From JBHELB01 sp041859045 (GTDB lineage Bacteria; Hydrogenedentota; Hydrogenedentia; Hydrogenedentales; SLHB01), in the NCBI GenBank assembly GCA_041859045.1, contig JBHELB010000030.1:1-64000 (forward strand): DNA of 64,000 nucleotides. Reading direction: 5' to 3'. A model generated the notes under the pieces. That model made no database searches. It had not been told where the DNA came from and worked only from the letters and a program-made list of their open reading frames with translations. The translations under genes and the position numbers were made by a program. Shown one piece after another: positions 7,819 through 16,529 of this stretch. The stretch's first letter is position 1; each line of letters begins with the position of its first letter.

Positions 7819-9669
7819 TCACCGCCGCCGCGGACGCACGGGGTGGAGCGGCAGAAGCACCGTGAACGTGGCGCCTTCGCCTTCAACGGAATCCACGAGA
7901 ATATCGCCGCCGTGGTCCTTCACAATCCCAAAACAGACGCTGAGTCCGAGGCCGAGCCTCTCGTTGCGCGGTTTCGTCGTGAAGAACGGGTCGAATACGC
8001 GGGAGCGCACCGCTTCAGGAATCCCGGGGCCGTTATCGTGAAACACGATTTGAATCGCCGTGGGCGTGGCGCTTGTTTGAACGCGAATGCGGCGCGTCCG
8101 GTCTTGCACGCTCAGCAGGGCGGTGTGCGCGTTGCTGAGAATATTGAGAAACGCGCGCTGTAGCGCGTACGGCTCGATGGTGAGAGGAGGCAGATTGGGG
8201 GCCAGATCGACGTTGAGGGCGATGCCATCAACCCGCATCTGGTATTCGATGAAATCGCACGCGCTTTGAACAATCTGGTTGATGTCGTTCGATGTCTTGA
8301 TTCCCTCCTGACGCTGCGCGAACGTGAGGAGATTCTGTACGATGCGTCGGCAACGTTGCGCTTCTTGTTCGATGGCGTCCAGGCGTGCGCGCAGCGACGG
8401 GTCCGTGGCGGCGGAAAGCAGTAACTGAGTAAAGCCTAGGATGCCCGTGAGTGGGTTATTGAGTTCGTGTGCGACCCCCTCGACGAGTTCGCCGATCGCC
8501 GAAAGTTTCTCGCTCTGCACGAGCGTTTGCTGGAGCATGACTTGCTCGGTGACGTCCTGACACAGCACCAGAACGCCGCGCACTTTGCGCGCACCGCTGC
8601 GCAAGGGGGCAAAACTAAGTTCGCAATGTACATCGGCGCCGTAGCGCGTTCGAATGGCGCGACGCGTATGTATCGTTTTGCCGCGGCGCGCCACCAAACG
8701 AAGCAGCGCCTGAAGAACCGACGGTGTCGCGTCGGCGAGATCATGCAGCGGCGTGCCGAACAACGCATGGGCCGACGGTGCGGCGCTTAGGCTGACGGCG
8801 GCGGGATTCGCTTCCTGAATCACGCCCTTCTCGTCGACCACCAGAATCCCCAACGGCGCATTCGCCACGATGTCTTGGAGCGAGGTGTTGGATTGCTCAA
8901 TCTGGTCCTGCAAACGGCGCTCGAGCCGTAGATCGCGGGCGATGCCCACGACCGCCGCGGGCTGTCCTGCCACCGAGATCGCGCGCGTCAGAATCTCGAC
9001 CGGGATGCGCTCCCCGTCGCGCGCAAACACTTCGATGGTGAATGGCGCGCGCGGCACCTGCCCCGTGGCTTCGAGGCGATCCTCGATGACGTCCCAATAC
9101 TGCGGCGGCACGAAATCGTAGATGTTCAGTCCTTCCGCCAAGTCTTCCGGCGCGTAGCGGGTGACCGCCAAAGCCCGGCGATTCAGGTACAGCATACTTC
9201 CGCGCGGGTCGTGGATGTAGACCATGTCCCGCAGCGTCTCCATCACCCCTTCGAACAGCGCGTGGTAAGGGTCGCGCTCGGCGGCGTGTCGGCCGCCTTC
9301 ATCGAGGAGGATGCGGAAGTTCTCGAGGGTCTTAGGATTGGGGCGCGGTGCGCCGAGCGTGAGGCGAATACGTTGGCGCAGGGCGGCGATGCATTCGCGA
9401 TGCGGCGTCTGCTGCCCATTGCCCCAGAGCACGTCCATCGACAACGCCTCGGCGGCGCGAAGCAGCCGGACTATTTGATCGTCGCTTATCCCCGCGCCAC
9501 GCAAGCCGCTCAAGTCGAGCGGAGTCTCCAGATGCAGGCCGGTGTACAAGTCCGTAAGCAGGGAACGCAGAGGCGGTAACACGAGATCGGCGTCGGCCAT
9601 GGTGTATTCGGCGGCGTCTCCCGCGAGCTTCGCCAACTCGCGTCGAAGTAGGATCATTCCCTCGCTCAT
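7819..9669 (-). CDS. PAS-domain sensor histidine kinase (soluble)
   Basis: 616 residues, no membrane helix, so it probably senses a cytoplasmic signal. Order: N-terminal helical region (1-130), PAS domain (about 135-255, SMLYLNRRALAVTRY), second PAS (about 260-380, LGILVVDEKGVIQEANPAA), coiled linker, HisKA with H-box GELVEGVAHELNNPLTG, and HATPase with N-box ILSNAHTALLS, G1 DNGPGIP and G2 LGLGLSV. The H-box type is that of NtrB-like kinases that act on sigma-54 or DNA-binding regulators. No response regulator is next to it; it converges with the DUF2851 gene after 5 bases. An AGG site precedes the ATG. Confidence 0.88.
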   Translation of the reverse strand: MSEGMILLRRELAKLAGDAAEYTMADADLVLPPLRSLLTDLYTGLHLETPLDLSGLRGAGISDDQIVRLLRAAEALSMDVLWGNGQQTPHRECIAALRQRIRLTLGAPRPNPKTLENFRILLDEGGRHAAERDPYHALFEGVMETLRDMVYIHDPRGSMLYLNRRALAVTRYAPEDLAEGLNIYDFVPPQYWDVIEDRLEATGQVPRAPFTIEVFARDGERIPVEILTRAISVAGQPAAVVGIARDLRLERRLQDQIEQSNTSLQDIVANAPLGILVVDEKGVIQEANPAAVSLSAAPSAHALFGTPLHDLADATPSVLQALLRLVARRGKTIHTRRAIRTRYGADVHCELSFAPLRSGARKVRGVLVLCQDVTEQVMLQQTLVQSEKLSAIGELVEGVAHELNNPLTGILGFTQLLLSAATDPSLRARLDAIEQEAQRCRRIVQNLLTFAQRQEGIKTSNDINQIVQSACDFIEYQMRVDGIALNVDLAPNLPPLTIEPYALQRAFLNILSNAHTALLSVQDRTRRIRVQTSATPTAIQIVFHDNGPGIPEAVRSRVFDPFFTTKPRNERLGLGLSVCFGIVKDHGGDILVDSVEGEGATFTVLLPLHPVRPRRR

Positions 9670-9732
9670 AGGTTCCTCGCTTCCTCCTCGGAAGAGACTA
9701 CCTCAAATGCGATGAGTTCATCCAGTTCCGAT

Positions 9733-9761
9733 TTGCGCGGGGGCGCGCCGCGTGGTGTAAT
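9733..9761 (+). promoter_or_regulatory. Sigma-70 promoter for the second glycosyltransferase
   Basis: TTGCGC (9733-9738), 17-base spacer, TGTAAT (9756-9761); start near 9768, about 20 bases before the ATG at 9789, which leaves room for GGGGAGG at 9772-9778. Confidence 0.55.
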
Positions 9762-9788
9762 GGGTGCATACGGGGAGGCTTGGAGCCG

Positions 9789-10712
9789 ATGGACGTTGTG
9801 GACCTGTCGGTGGTGCTGCTTGCACGAGGATTCGCGCCCGGGGTGCGCATGGCGTTGTCGCATCTCGAGGTGCAGACCTATCCGTCGGGGCGGTTCGAAA
9901 CGCTGCTGGTTTCCCGTGGGGTGGAAGGAGACGAAGCCGCTGAATTTGAACGGTACGCCGCGGGCGCTCCCATCCCGATTCGATTACTGAAAGTCACGTC
10001 CTCAGGCGCTGCATCCGCGCGGAACCAGGCGCTGGCGGCCGCCAGAGGGCGGTGGGTGTTGTTCCTGGACGAAGAGGTGCTGGCCGCGCCGGAGCTTGTC
10101 GCCGAGCATGTGCGTGTGCAAGAAGAGCACGGCGGAATGTGCGCGGCCGTGGGCGCGATTCGTTCACATCCGCAAGCCGTTGCGATTGACGCAAAGCGCT
10201 ATTTTTGGAATCCGGCGTGGGTGCCTGCCGCGTCGGGAAGCGTTCCATGGGTGGAGTGGCGCGCGTTCAATTTGAGTCTGCCCGTGGCGGCGCTTCGTGA
10301 AGCGGGCGGGTTTGATGAAGGATTCGGCGAAGCGGGCTTGGAAGATCTCGCGTTGGCGTGTCGTTTGTCGGCGAAGGGGCTGATCGGCGTTCATGCCGCG
10401 TCGTCGGTGGCGTTTACGTGGCGCGGCGCGGCGTGGGAGGCCGAAGCGGCGCGCTACTATGCGGAAGGCTATGGCTTGTCGCGCGCGGCGGCGCAGCCGG
10501 GCGGAGAACTGTTGCGACTGCGCTATGCGCCGTTGCTGGATCCGTTGCGCGCGTGGGTCGACGCCGTGTGTGGGCCATTTCGGCGACGGATCTGTCGTGC
10601 GCTTGCGCCGGGGACGCCGCTTCATCACCTTCTGACCACAAAATGCTTGAGGCGCAGCTTTGCGCAGGGCTATCGCGACGCCGCAGCGGGTCGGCCGCTG
10701 CGAATCAGATAG
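9789..10712 (+). CDS. Family 2 glycosyltransferase-like protein
   Basis: 307 residues. An N-terminal GT-A fold is seen from LSVVLLARGF and QTYPSGRFETLLV; the GAASARNQALAAARGRWVLFLDEEV stretch is the typical region of GT2 enzymes, with DEE where most have DxD. A second block (FDEGFGEAGLEDLALACRL) matches the acceptor-side ED motif of chondroitin/rhamnosyl-type GT2 proteins. The C-terminus is basic with no clear membrane helix. ATG 9789 has GGGGAGG about 10 bases upstream. It stands alone between two minus-strand transcription units and converges with gspM. Donor and acceptor are unknown; the changed DxD makes catalysis likely but not certain. Confidence 0.75.
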   Translation: MDVVDLSVVLLARGFAPGVRMALSHLEVQTYPSGRFETLLVSRGVEGDEAAEFERYAAGAPIPIRLLKVTSSGAASARNQALAAARGRWVLFLDEEVLAAPELVAEHVRVQEEHGGMCAAVGAIRSHPQAVAIDAKRYFWNPAWVPAASGSVPWVEWRAFNLSLPVAALREAGGFDEGFGEAGLEDLALACRLSAKGLIGVHAASSVAFTWRGAAWEAEAARYYAEGYGLSRAAAQPGGELLRLRYAPLLDPLRAWVDAVCGPFRRRICRALAPGTPLHHLLTTKCLRRSFAQGYRDAAAGRPLRIR

Positions 10713-10717
10713 ATGCC

Positions 10718-11230
10718 CTATACTTTGGGCGCGAGCAACACCATGCGGCAGTCAAGCCCTTTGCCGTCTTTCGACGCGGCAAGCGTCGTGAGCTGCTCAA
10801 CCACGGCCATACTATTGCCCTTGTAGATTTTGTAGAGCAGATCCACCAGCTCTTGCAGGCTCACTCCGGTTAGATCGAGCTGGACGCGTGCGGAAGTTGT
10901 CGAGCCGCGCTCGGCGACGGTGTTGAGCTTGGCGCGCTCACGCAAATTCACTTCCTCAATCGCGCGGTTCACGGTAACCCACAGGTCGCCCGTCGAGGCG
11001 GCGGCGCGCGCCTGCTTCAGCACCGTTTCCTCCGCGTTTTTCTCCGCGAGATAGGCGTCGCGGGCTTTGATCACGGCGCTTAGATTCGCGCGGGCGTCCC
11101 GGAGGGCCTTCCCGGTGTTTGCGTATTTGCGCCACATGTCGGGGCCTACGATCCCCACGACGAGAAGCGCTGCGCCGACGGCAGCGATGATGAGCAGGCG
11201 CGATTGCGGACGCGCGGATGTCTTGGCCAC
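10718..11230 (-). CDS. gspM: Type II secretion protein GspM-like
   Basis: 170 residues. One N-terminal membrane helix (about residues 11-30, LLIIAAVGAALLVVGIVG), a coiled-coil stretch (36-80, KALRDARANLSAVIKARDAY), then a small ferredoxin-like periplasmic domain (SARVQLDLTGVSLQELVDLLYKIYKG). This is the GspM layout; GspM pairs with GspL in the inner-membrane platform. GTG start with AGGAGG 8 bases upstream. It is last in the gsp operon, 117 bases after gspL, the largest gap but one in the operon. Sequence conservation in GspM is low, so the call rests on topology and position. Confidence 0.8.
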   Translation of the reverse strand: MAKTSARPQSRLLIIAAVGAALLVVGIVGPDMWRKYANTGKALRDARANLSAVIKARDAYLAEKNAEETVLKQARAAASTGDLWVTVNRAIEEVNLRERAKLNTVAERGSTTSARVQLDLTGVSLQELVDLLYKIYKGNSMAVVEQLTTLAASKDGKGLDCRMVLLAPKV

Positions 11231-11347
11231 GAATCTATCCTCCTATGCGTAGTGCATCTTCGCGATGAATACACACGTCCTATGCGTCAAAAGAGCCCAG
11301 CGGAAATGCACTCGCACAAAGTCCATCTGTATTCAAAATCAAAACCT

Positions 11348-12919
11348 CTAGCGCTTGGCGTTCAAGGTAAAAGTCTGCCGACCTTCCTGCATGCTCTTGG
11401 TGGGCTCGGCGTCGATGTGCAGTATCTTGGACTCGCCCAGTTTCTTCATCATTTCCTCAAAGGCGGCAGGATCCTGAATCTCTCCGGTAATGACGATGCG
11501 CTTGTCGCGGCCCGCGGTCAGCCGCAGCTCCGTCAACGAAATCTTGCCTTCGGGCATGACCTGGCCTAGCTCGGCCAGGACCTCCAATAGGGACGCCTTT
11601 TCAAAAAGCTCAGGGTCGGATAGCCCCTGCCCTACGGGCAGTTTTAGGAGATCGTTCTTGAATGCCTCGGCCGTGCGCGCGCCCCCGATATCCGGGCGAG
11701 GACGGTCCTTCAACGAGCGCACGCCTTCCTTCTCGGGAATGGTTTCCGAGTAGATTTGCCAAATCTGCTGGCCGATTCCTTCAAGTTCCTGCTGTTTCTT
11801 GGCGTGATCCTCAAAAAGGTAAGCGCCTCCCAGCAGCAGCACAAAGACCGCCAACGCGCTGGAGAACAGAATGCGTCGTGCAAGGCCTTTTCCCGCAGTG
11901 GCGGTGGCGAACTCTTTGTCCATGAACTCAAAAACGCAGGGACCGCCCGCGTTTCCGAACGCGACGCCGATCGCCGCTTCCCAAATCGCTCCCTCGCCAT
12001 CGGGAATGCGTGTGGACGGAACGTCTTCGGCCTCTTCCGTGGACAGCGGCGTGCTGGCGGCTTGCTCGGCCGCGAGTGCGGCAAGCGCGGGCCCGGCGCC
12101 GCGAAACTGGCTGAGCACGTCTTCAAAAGACACTGGAATCGATAGCGCTTCCTCGAAGGGGAACTGGGCTTCCGCGTGGTCGGTCATGCCGGTCACCGCG
12201 AGTTCACCGATGGTTTCATCGCCCTTCCAACTGGCGGAAAACGCACGCAAGCAATTTTCCACCTGCCGTGCGGTGTCCGGAATATTGGCGGCGAATCGTG
12301 CGGCGCCAAAAGGCAACGTGCGCAGGTAGGCCAGCGAACGGCCGTACAGCACGGCGAGGATGGCGGTCTCGGGGCGCACGTGCAACACGGCGCGCAAGCC
12401 GGTTGCGCGTTTTTGCAGCGCCAGCCATGCCGCCGTCAGGCCCGCCGCGTCAAGGCCAATCCCTTCGGGGTCCAGGCCCGCCTCGCGCAGGATGTTTAGT
12501 TGCACCTTGAGGGTCTCGCGCGGGATGCCCACCGCGAGCACCTCGGTCTCGCCATCGATCTCGCGGATCGTCGTGAAATCGACCACGAGATCTTCGAGCG
12601 GTACGGCGAGATACGGCTCGAGTTCAAACGGCACCGCCGCGGCCACGCGCCGTGCGCCGCGAAACGACAACCGCAGCACGCGCGCCACGGCGTGGCGACT
12701 GTCCGTGCACAGAACGCAGCTTGAGGCCTTGCGCACGTGCGTGCTGAGCGCGCGGACGGCCTCGACCATCGCCGCGTGACGTTCTTCGGGTTGCGCATAG
12801 ACCGCGCGCTGCCGGTGCAGCGCCAGCACGGTGGGGCGCGAGCCTCCGGTGCGCACCAGCGCGAGGCGGACCTCGTCGCCTGCGAACTCGATAGCGGCAA
12901 TCTTGGCCGAGAGTCTCAT
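11348..12919 (-). CDS. gspL: Type II secretion protein GspL-like (PilM-type actin fold plus periplasmic domain)
   Basis: 523 residues, longer than classical GspL (about 400). Cytoplasmic actin-like/PilM domain (1-310: KIAAIEFAGDEVRLALV start, ACCESSORY PFELEPY region typical of PilM/GspL), acidic linker, one membrane helix (about 352-372, ILFSSALAVFVLLLGGAYLF), then a periplasmic domain ending in a ferredoxin-like fold (KRIVITGEIQDPAAFEEMMKKL). It would couple the GspE ATPase to GspM and the pseudopilus. The ATG overlaps the gspK stop (ATGA), so translation is coupled. The extra length is mostly in the periplasmic part. Confidence 0.85.
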   Translation of the reverse strand: MRLSAKIAAIEFAGDEVRLALVRTGGSRPTVLALHRQRAVYAQPEERHAAMVEAVRALSTHVRKASSCVLCTDSRHAVARVLRLSFRGARRVAAAVPFELEPYLAVPLEDLVVDFTTIREIDGETEVLAVGIPRETLKVQLNILREAGLDPEGIGLDAAGLTAAWLALQKRATGLRAVLHVRPETAILAVLYGRSLAYLRTLPFGAARFAANIPDTARQVENCLRAFSASWKGDETIGELAVTGMTDHAEAQFPFEEALSIPVSFEDVLSQFRGAGPALAALAAEQAASTPLSTEEAEDVPSTRIPDGEGAIWEAAIGVAFGNAGGPCVFEFMDKEFATATAGKGLARRILFSSALAVFVLLLGGAYLFEDHAKKQQELEGIGQQIWQIYSETIPEKEGVRSLKDRPRPDIGGARTAEAFKNDLLKLPVGQGLSDPELFEKASLLEVLAELGQVMPEGKISLTELRLTAGRDKRIVITGEIQDPAAFEEMMKKLGESKILHIDAEPTKSMQEGRQTFTLNAKR

Positions 12920-14064
12920 CGGATGATTCTCCAGTCTACGATGCGAAAGGCATCGCCGGTGTCTGTCTCTTTCGTTTTGTCGGTATCACGCTGGGCCGCA
13001 CGCCACACCATCGCTTCGATGCGAACTTGGGTGTGGCCGACGAACCCATCCCCCCAGACGCGGAACATTTTACTCGAAACGACCAGCAGATCGGTTCCTT
13101 TTGGTTGACCTCCCTTGTCGGCTTGAGCCTGCCACGAAATCATGTTCGAGCCCAACGCCTCCTTGGTGAACGGCTGGGTCAGGCGCTGGGTGATGATCGC
13201 ATCGGTCTTCGCCGTGCCGCCGCCACAGGCCTCCTCCATCGCGACCAAGACTTCACGGGGCACCGTGTTGGCGTTGACCGCTCCCTTGGAGTGGCCATGC
13301 ACCGTCAGGCATTCGTACAGGGGCGGTTGCAGGCGCTCGCCGGTTTGAGGATCGATCTGCGTCGGATCTCCGAAGTAGACCGCGGGCGTGATTCCTTTGA
13401 TGAGCAGTAGTTCTTCGATGGACACCATCGGACCATTCCTGGCCACGTACGGGGTCTTCAGCGCCTGGTAGTAGTCCGATTCCGCGCCGGTTGCGCGCGT
13501 CTCGTCGGTGGTGTCGTTGGTGTCGGGGCCGTCGAGCCAATCCAGGATCGCGTCGGTGGGATCTTCCTCGACATTGCGCGCTTGGAAAAACTTGCGCAGC
13601 GTTTCGACCAGGGCCGGATTTTCGACGCGAGCGCCTTCGTCGTTTTGTTGGAACAGTGCGTTCAGGTTTATCTTTCCGTACTCGTCCGTCACAGTCCACA
13701 TCATGACCGTATCGTCGTCGAAGACCTGAAACGAGGGGTTCTGTAGCTCATCCTGCGCCGCCCACACGTCGAGCAGGCTGTCATACGATCCCGATTCGGC
13801 CGCGTGGCCAGTGGGCGGGGTCTGCGAAGCCTCCTCGAGGTCCGTGGCCAGGAGCGACATGCCCATCGCGACGGCGCTGCGCGCCACAACGTACGCGTCG
13901 AGCGCGGAGGCGGTTCCTGCTATGGAGGAAGCCTCCACGCGGGCCTCATAACTGAACTCGGTGACCATGACCGACAACAAGACAATGAACAGAAGCGCGA
14001 GCAGCAGTGCCACGCCCTCGTCGTTTCGACGCGACGAGCGGCCTATGTGCCGGTGCGCGCGCAT
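12916..14064 (-). CDS. gspK: Type II secretion minor pseudopilin GspK
   Basis: 382 residues. The N-terminus DEGVALLLALLFIVLLSV is the GspK-type prepilin signal, which lacks the Glu at +5 found in GspG-J. The large domain has SAM-like helical repeats (DAILDWLDGPD; SIEELLLIKGITPAVYFGD; GAVNANTVPREVL) as in GspK. GspK caps the pseudopilus tip with GspI and GspJ. Start at 14064 is inside the gspJ stop (TGATG), supporting coupling; a longer open frame upstream is only the overlap with gspJ. About 50 residues longer than the E. coli type. Confidence 0.88.
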   Translation of the reverse strand: MRAHRHIGRSSRRNDEGVALLLALLFIVLLSVMVTEFSYEARVEASSIAGTASALDAYVVARSAVAMGMSLLATDLEEASQTPPTGHAAESGSYDSLLDVWAAQDELQNPSFQVFDDDTVMMWTVTDEYGKINLNALFQQNDEGARVENPALVETLRKFFQARNVEEDPTDAILDWLDGPDTNDTTDETRATGAESDYYQALKTPYVARNGPMVSIEELLLIKGITPAVYFGDPTQIDPQTGERLQPPLYECLTVHGHSKGAVNANTVPREVLVAMEEACGGGTAKTDAIITQRLTQPFTKEALGSNMISWQAQADKGGQPKGTDLLVVSSKMFRVWGDGFVGHTQVRIEAMVWRAAQRDTDKTKETDTGDAFRIVDWRIIR

Positions 14065-14867
14065 CAGTTGTTGCCTCCGGCGGTGTCTGCGGGAGTTCCC
14101 GTGGAAAAGCGCCCTTCGCCCGCGGGAATCGCAATCACCATAACCATGTCCGGATCTTTTTCCGGATCGATGCCGTCCTCCTTTTCCTTCTCGAGTTCCG
14201 CGTCGGATTTCGCGAAGTTGATGCTGATCTGAACGCACCAAGGCAGCGCCCGCTGGGTCTGCGAATCCCAGTCATCGACCCACTGCGTGCCGTCGAAATA
14301 GGTAATATCGAAAGAACGGACCTTTGCATGCCAGCCGAAGAGACTGGCTTCGTTTCCTCCGGTAGCGGAGACGGTGCCTTCCGAGGCGCTTGCTTGAAGT
14401 CCACCGGCTAGGAGAGGGGTCTCCGAGAAATTCAGGATCGAATACTCGGCATCGTTCGGCGTAGCGACTTGCGCGTCGATTCCCGTTGAATCCTCGCTTT
14501 CCTCGGAAGAGTCCAAGATCTCGATGGTCACGCGCTTATAGTCGCCGGGCAATCCCTGACCGCCCGCCAACGGGGCGCTCGAGCAGAACTCGACGGTGTC
14601 CATGGCGGAGTCGCCGCTGCCGCCATTGACGCCGCGGAAGGCATAAAGCGCATTTGTGAAATCCGCTCCCGCATACGCGCAGGTGAAATTGTCGTGAAGG
14701 CTTTGGAGCAGGAACTTGCGCAGCCTCAGCTCCTTGGAGCTGGTGCGCGCGGCCTCGATGCCCCTCGCCGCGGCGGAGAACGATTCGTACACGATGGTGG
14801 CGATCACCGCGAGGATGGTCAGCGCGATGACGACTTCGATGAGTGTGAATCCACGTGCGCGTTTCAT
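14064..14867 (-). CDS. gspJ: Type II secretion minor pseudopilin GspJ
   Basis: 267 residues. It starts MKRARGFTLIEVVIALTILAVI: cleavage after Gly, Glu at +5. The globular domain includes the GspJ-like stretch ITYFDGTQWVDDWDSQTQRALPWCVQISI, which is well conserved in this subunit. It forms the tip complex with GspI and GspK. The gene starts 2 bases after the gspI stop and ends overlapping gspK by one base. The C-terminal tail is acidic. Confidence 0.9.
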   Translation of the reverse strand: MKRARGFTLIEVVIALTILAVIATIVYESFSAAARGIEAARTSSKELRLRKFLLQSLHDNFTCAYAGADFTNALYAFRGVNGGSGDSAMDTVEFCSSAPLAGGQGLPGDYKRVTIEILDSSEESEDSTGIDAQVATPNDAEYSILNFSETPLLAGGLQASASEGTVSATGGNEASLFGWHAKVRSFDITYFDGTQWVDDWDSQTQRALPWCVQISINFAKSDAELEKEKEDGIDPEKDPDMVMVIAIPAGEGRFSTGTPADTAGGNN

Positions 14868-14869
14868 CG

Positions 14870-15256
14870 CTATCGCCTCGGATCGTAGAGCAACGTTTGG
14901 GTTACGCGCGTGTCGTACGGCGTGGTCACCGAAACTTCGAGGGTATAAAACTTCGGTTGGTCCGCATTGGATGCGGTGGCGCTGAAGGTATAGGAATACC
15001 CTTCGAACCGCGCGCCAAAATCGCCCGAGCCGCTGACGTTGCCCGCCAGCGCTTCGATCTCCGCTTGATTGATTGCCCGCAACGAAAGGTAGGTTTCGGT
15101 GAGCTGATCGTCGGCCAAGAGTTGCAGGCGCAACGCCCCGCCCTGCGCTTGCAGGAGCACGAACAGCGCCGTGCCTAGAATCGCGAGCGCGATCATGATT
15201 TCGATGAGGGTGAATCCCGCGGTCTCCGCGGGTTGACCTACAGCGGTCCGGCTCAT
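14870..15256 (-). CDS. gspI: Type II secretion minor pseudopilin GspI
   Basis: 128 residues. Prepilin signal AGFTLIEIMIALAILGTALFVLLQAQ with Glu at +5, then a short globular domain with the GspI-like pattern YLSLRAINQAEIEALAG and a C-terminal strand YTLEVSVTTPY. Starts in an ATGA overlap with gspH. GspI starts the tip complex with GspJ and GspK. Length is normal for the family. Confidence 0.9.
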   Translation of the reverse strand: MSRTAVGQPAETAGFTLIEIMIALAILGTALFVLLQAQGGALRLQLLADDQLTETYLSLRAINQAEIEALAGNVSGSGDFGARFEGYSYTFSATASNADQPKFYTLEVSVTTPYDTRVTQTLLYDPRR

Positions 15257-16047
15257 AGCGCGTCTCCCGCGTACTCGCGGATCTCGAACCGATCGGCCAC
15301 CGGATCCCAATTGACCTCGTACTGATCGCCTTCGCCCTCGACAATGAACGAGACCGCGCCGAGCAGCCCTTGCGGCCACACGTCGATCTCGACAACCCCG
15401 CTGGTGTGTTCCTCGCCCGCCAACGAGATCGACGTAATCCGTGTGCCTTCCGGGATGATTACGCGCGAGAGTAGTGCGTCTTTGATCTCGTCCGACGCAT
15501 CGTCCTCCTCATCGATGGACAAGCGAAAGTCGTCAAATTTTGGGCCGATATCGCCCAGGAACCCGTCGCTGTCCTCGAACTCCGTGCTCACGTTGCTCGC
15601 GCGCGCCTCGAGCGAGGCCTGCATAAAGGACTCCGCGCGTGCGCGAAGTTCGCGCACCTGGTCCTCGGGATTCAGCGCGCCGTCGCGCAGCATTTGCGCC
15701 ACGGTGAGGTTTCTCACGTCGATTTCCTCGCCGCCGCCGTCTTCAAACAAGCGCGTGGGGGTGTGCCCGCCGTCCAGATCGGTATCCTCTGGATTCCAGC
15801 GTGCGGCCCAATAAGTCTGTTGATCGAGGTCGAACTTGATAATGATCCGCTCGTGGCGCAGCGCGGCGTAGTCCGTTGCGCTGCGCCCAAAAGAGCCGAT
15901 GTGCCGCGCCGCGCCTTCCACGCCGCTTGAAAGAATCGCGGGCAACAGGCGCGGAATGGCCACGCTCATGGCAATGCCGATCACCAGCACGACGATCGCC
16001 AGTTCGATGAGCGTGAATCCGGCGGATCCTGTGCGGCGAGAGATCAT
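15253..16047 (-). CDS. gspH: Type II secretion minor pseudopilin GspH
   Basis: 264 residues, longer than usual GspH (about 170-190). Signal AGFTLIELAIVVLVIGIAMSVAIPRL with Glu at +5, then TDYAALRHERIIIKFDLDQQTYW, matching the GspH/FimT domain, and an acidic insert (residues 95-180) that explains the extra length. It would join the upper pseudopilus between GspG and the tip. The ATG at 16047 overlaps the gspG stop (TGATG); a GTG at 16050 is an equal alternative. Confidence 0.87.
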   Translation of the reverse strand: MISRRTGSAGFTLIELAIVVLVIGIAMSVAIPRLLPAILSSGVEGAARHIGSFGRSATDYAALRHERIIIKFDLDQQTYWAARWNPEDTDLDGGHTPTRLFEDGGGEEIDVRNLTVAQMLRDGALNPEDQVRELRARAESFMQASLEARASNVSTEFEDSDGFLGDIGPKFDDFRLSIDEEDDASDEIKDALLSRVIIPEGTRITSISLAGEEHTSGVVEIDVWPQGLLGAVSFIVEGEGDQYEVNWDPVADRFEIREYAGDAL

Positions 16048-16478
16048 CACTCGTTTCCGATGTTCCAGCTCTCAACGTCCGCGTCGTACCCCTCGCCGCC
16101 GGGCTGGCCGTCGCGGCCGTAGGACACGATCTCGTAATCGTTGCCGTGCGTGCCGGGCGAGGTGTAGATGTAGGGATTTCCCCACGGATCGACGGGAACT
16201 TTGTCCGTGTTCAGAAAGTTCTGCTTGCCGTTGCTGATGAGCGCTTCCAAACCGTCGTTGGTCGTCGGGAAGTTCTTGAGCTTCAATTTGTACGCGACCA
16301 ATGCATTCTCGAGCCCGCGAATGGACGCCTTGGCGGCCGTCACGTTGGCCTCGTCGACATTTCCCACGAGCTTGGGCACGACCACCGCCGCCAAGATGCC
16401 GATGATCGCGATCACGACCATCAGTTCGATCAGGGTGAACCCGGCTTGGCCCGAGCGGCGTCTCTGTGTCTTGTCCAT
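16047..16478 (-). CDS. gspG: Type II secretion major pseudopilin GspG
   Basis: 143 residues, normal for the family. Signal QAGFTLIELMVVIAIIGILAAVVVPKLVG with Glu at +5. The globular domain has the family signature GLEALISNGKQ, the PVDPWGNPYIY motif and the calcium-site region (YGRDGQPGGEGYDADVESWNIGNE). It builds the pseudopilus shaft that pushes substrates through GspD. AGGAG site before ATG; 51 bases after gspF. Confidence 0.95.
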   Translation of the reverse strand: MDKTQRRRSGQAGFTLIELMVVIAIIGILAAVVVPKLVGNVDEANVTAAKASIRGLENALVAYKLKLKNFPTTNDGLEALISNGKQNFLNTDKVPVDPWGNPYIYTSPGTHGNDYEIVSYGRDGQPGGEGYDADVESWNIGNE

Positions 16479-16529
16479 CGTTTCACTCCTATGGCCGGTA
16501 TCCCGGCATTGTTTATTGCGCTTCGCCGC

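Noticed and set aside
9666..9863. Minus-strand frame ending in an ATGA overlap with the PAS kinase start
   Set aside because: The overlap looks operon-like, but the frame is largely antisense to the glycosyltransferase and shows no known domain; only its last third lies outside a gene.
14868..15395. 5' extension of the gspJ frame
   Set aside because: The extended part runs through gspI in another frame; the prepilin signal MKRARGFTLIE marks the true start at 14867.
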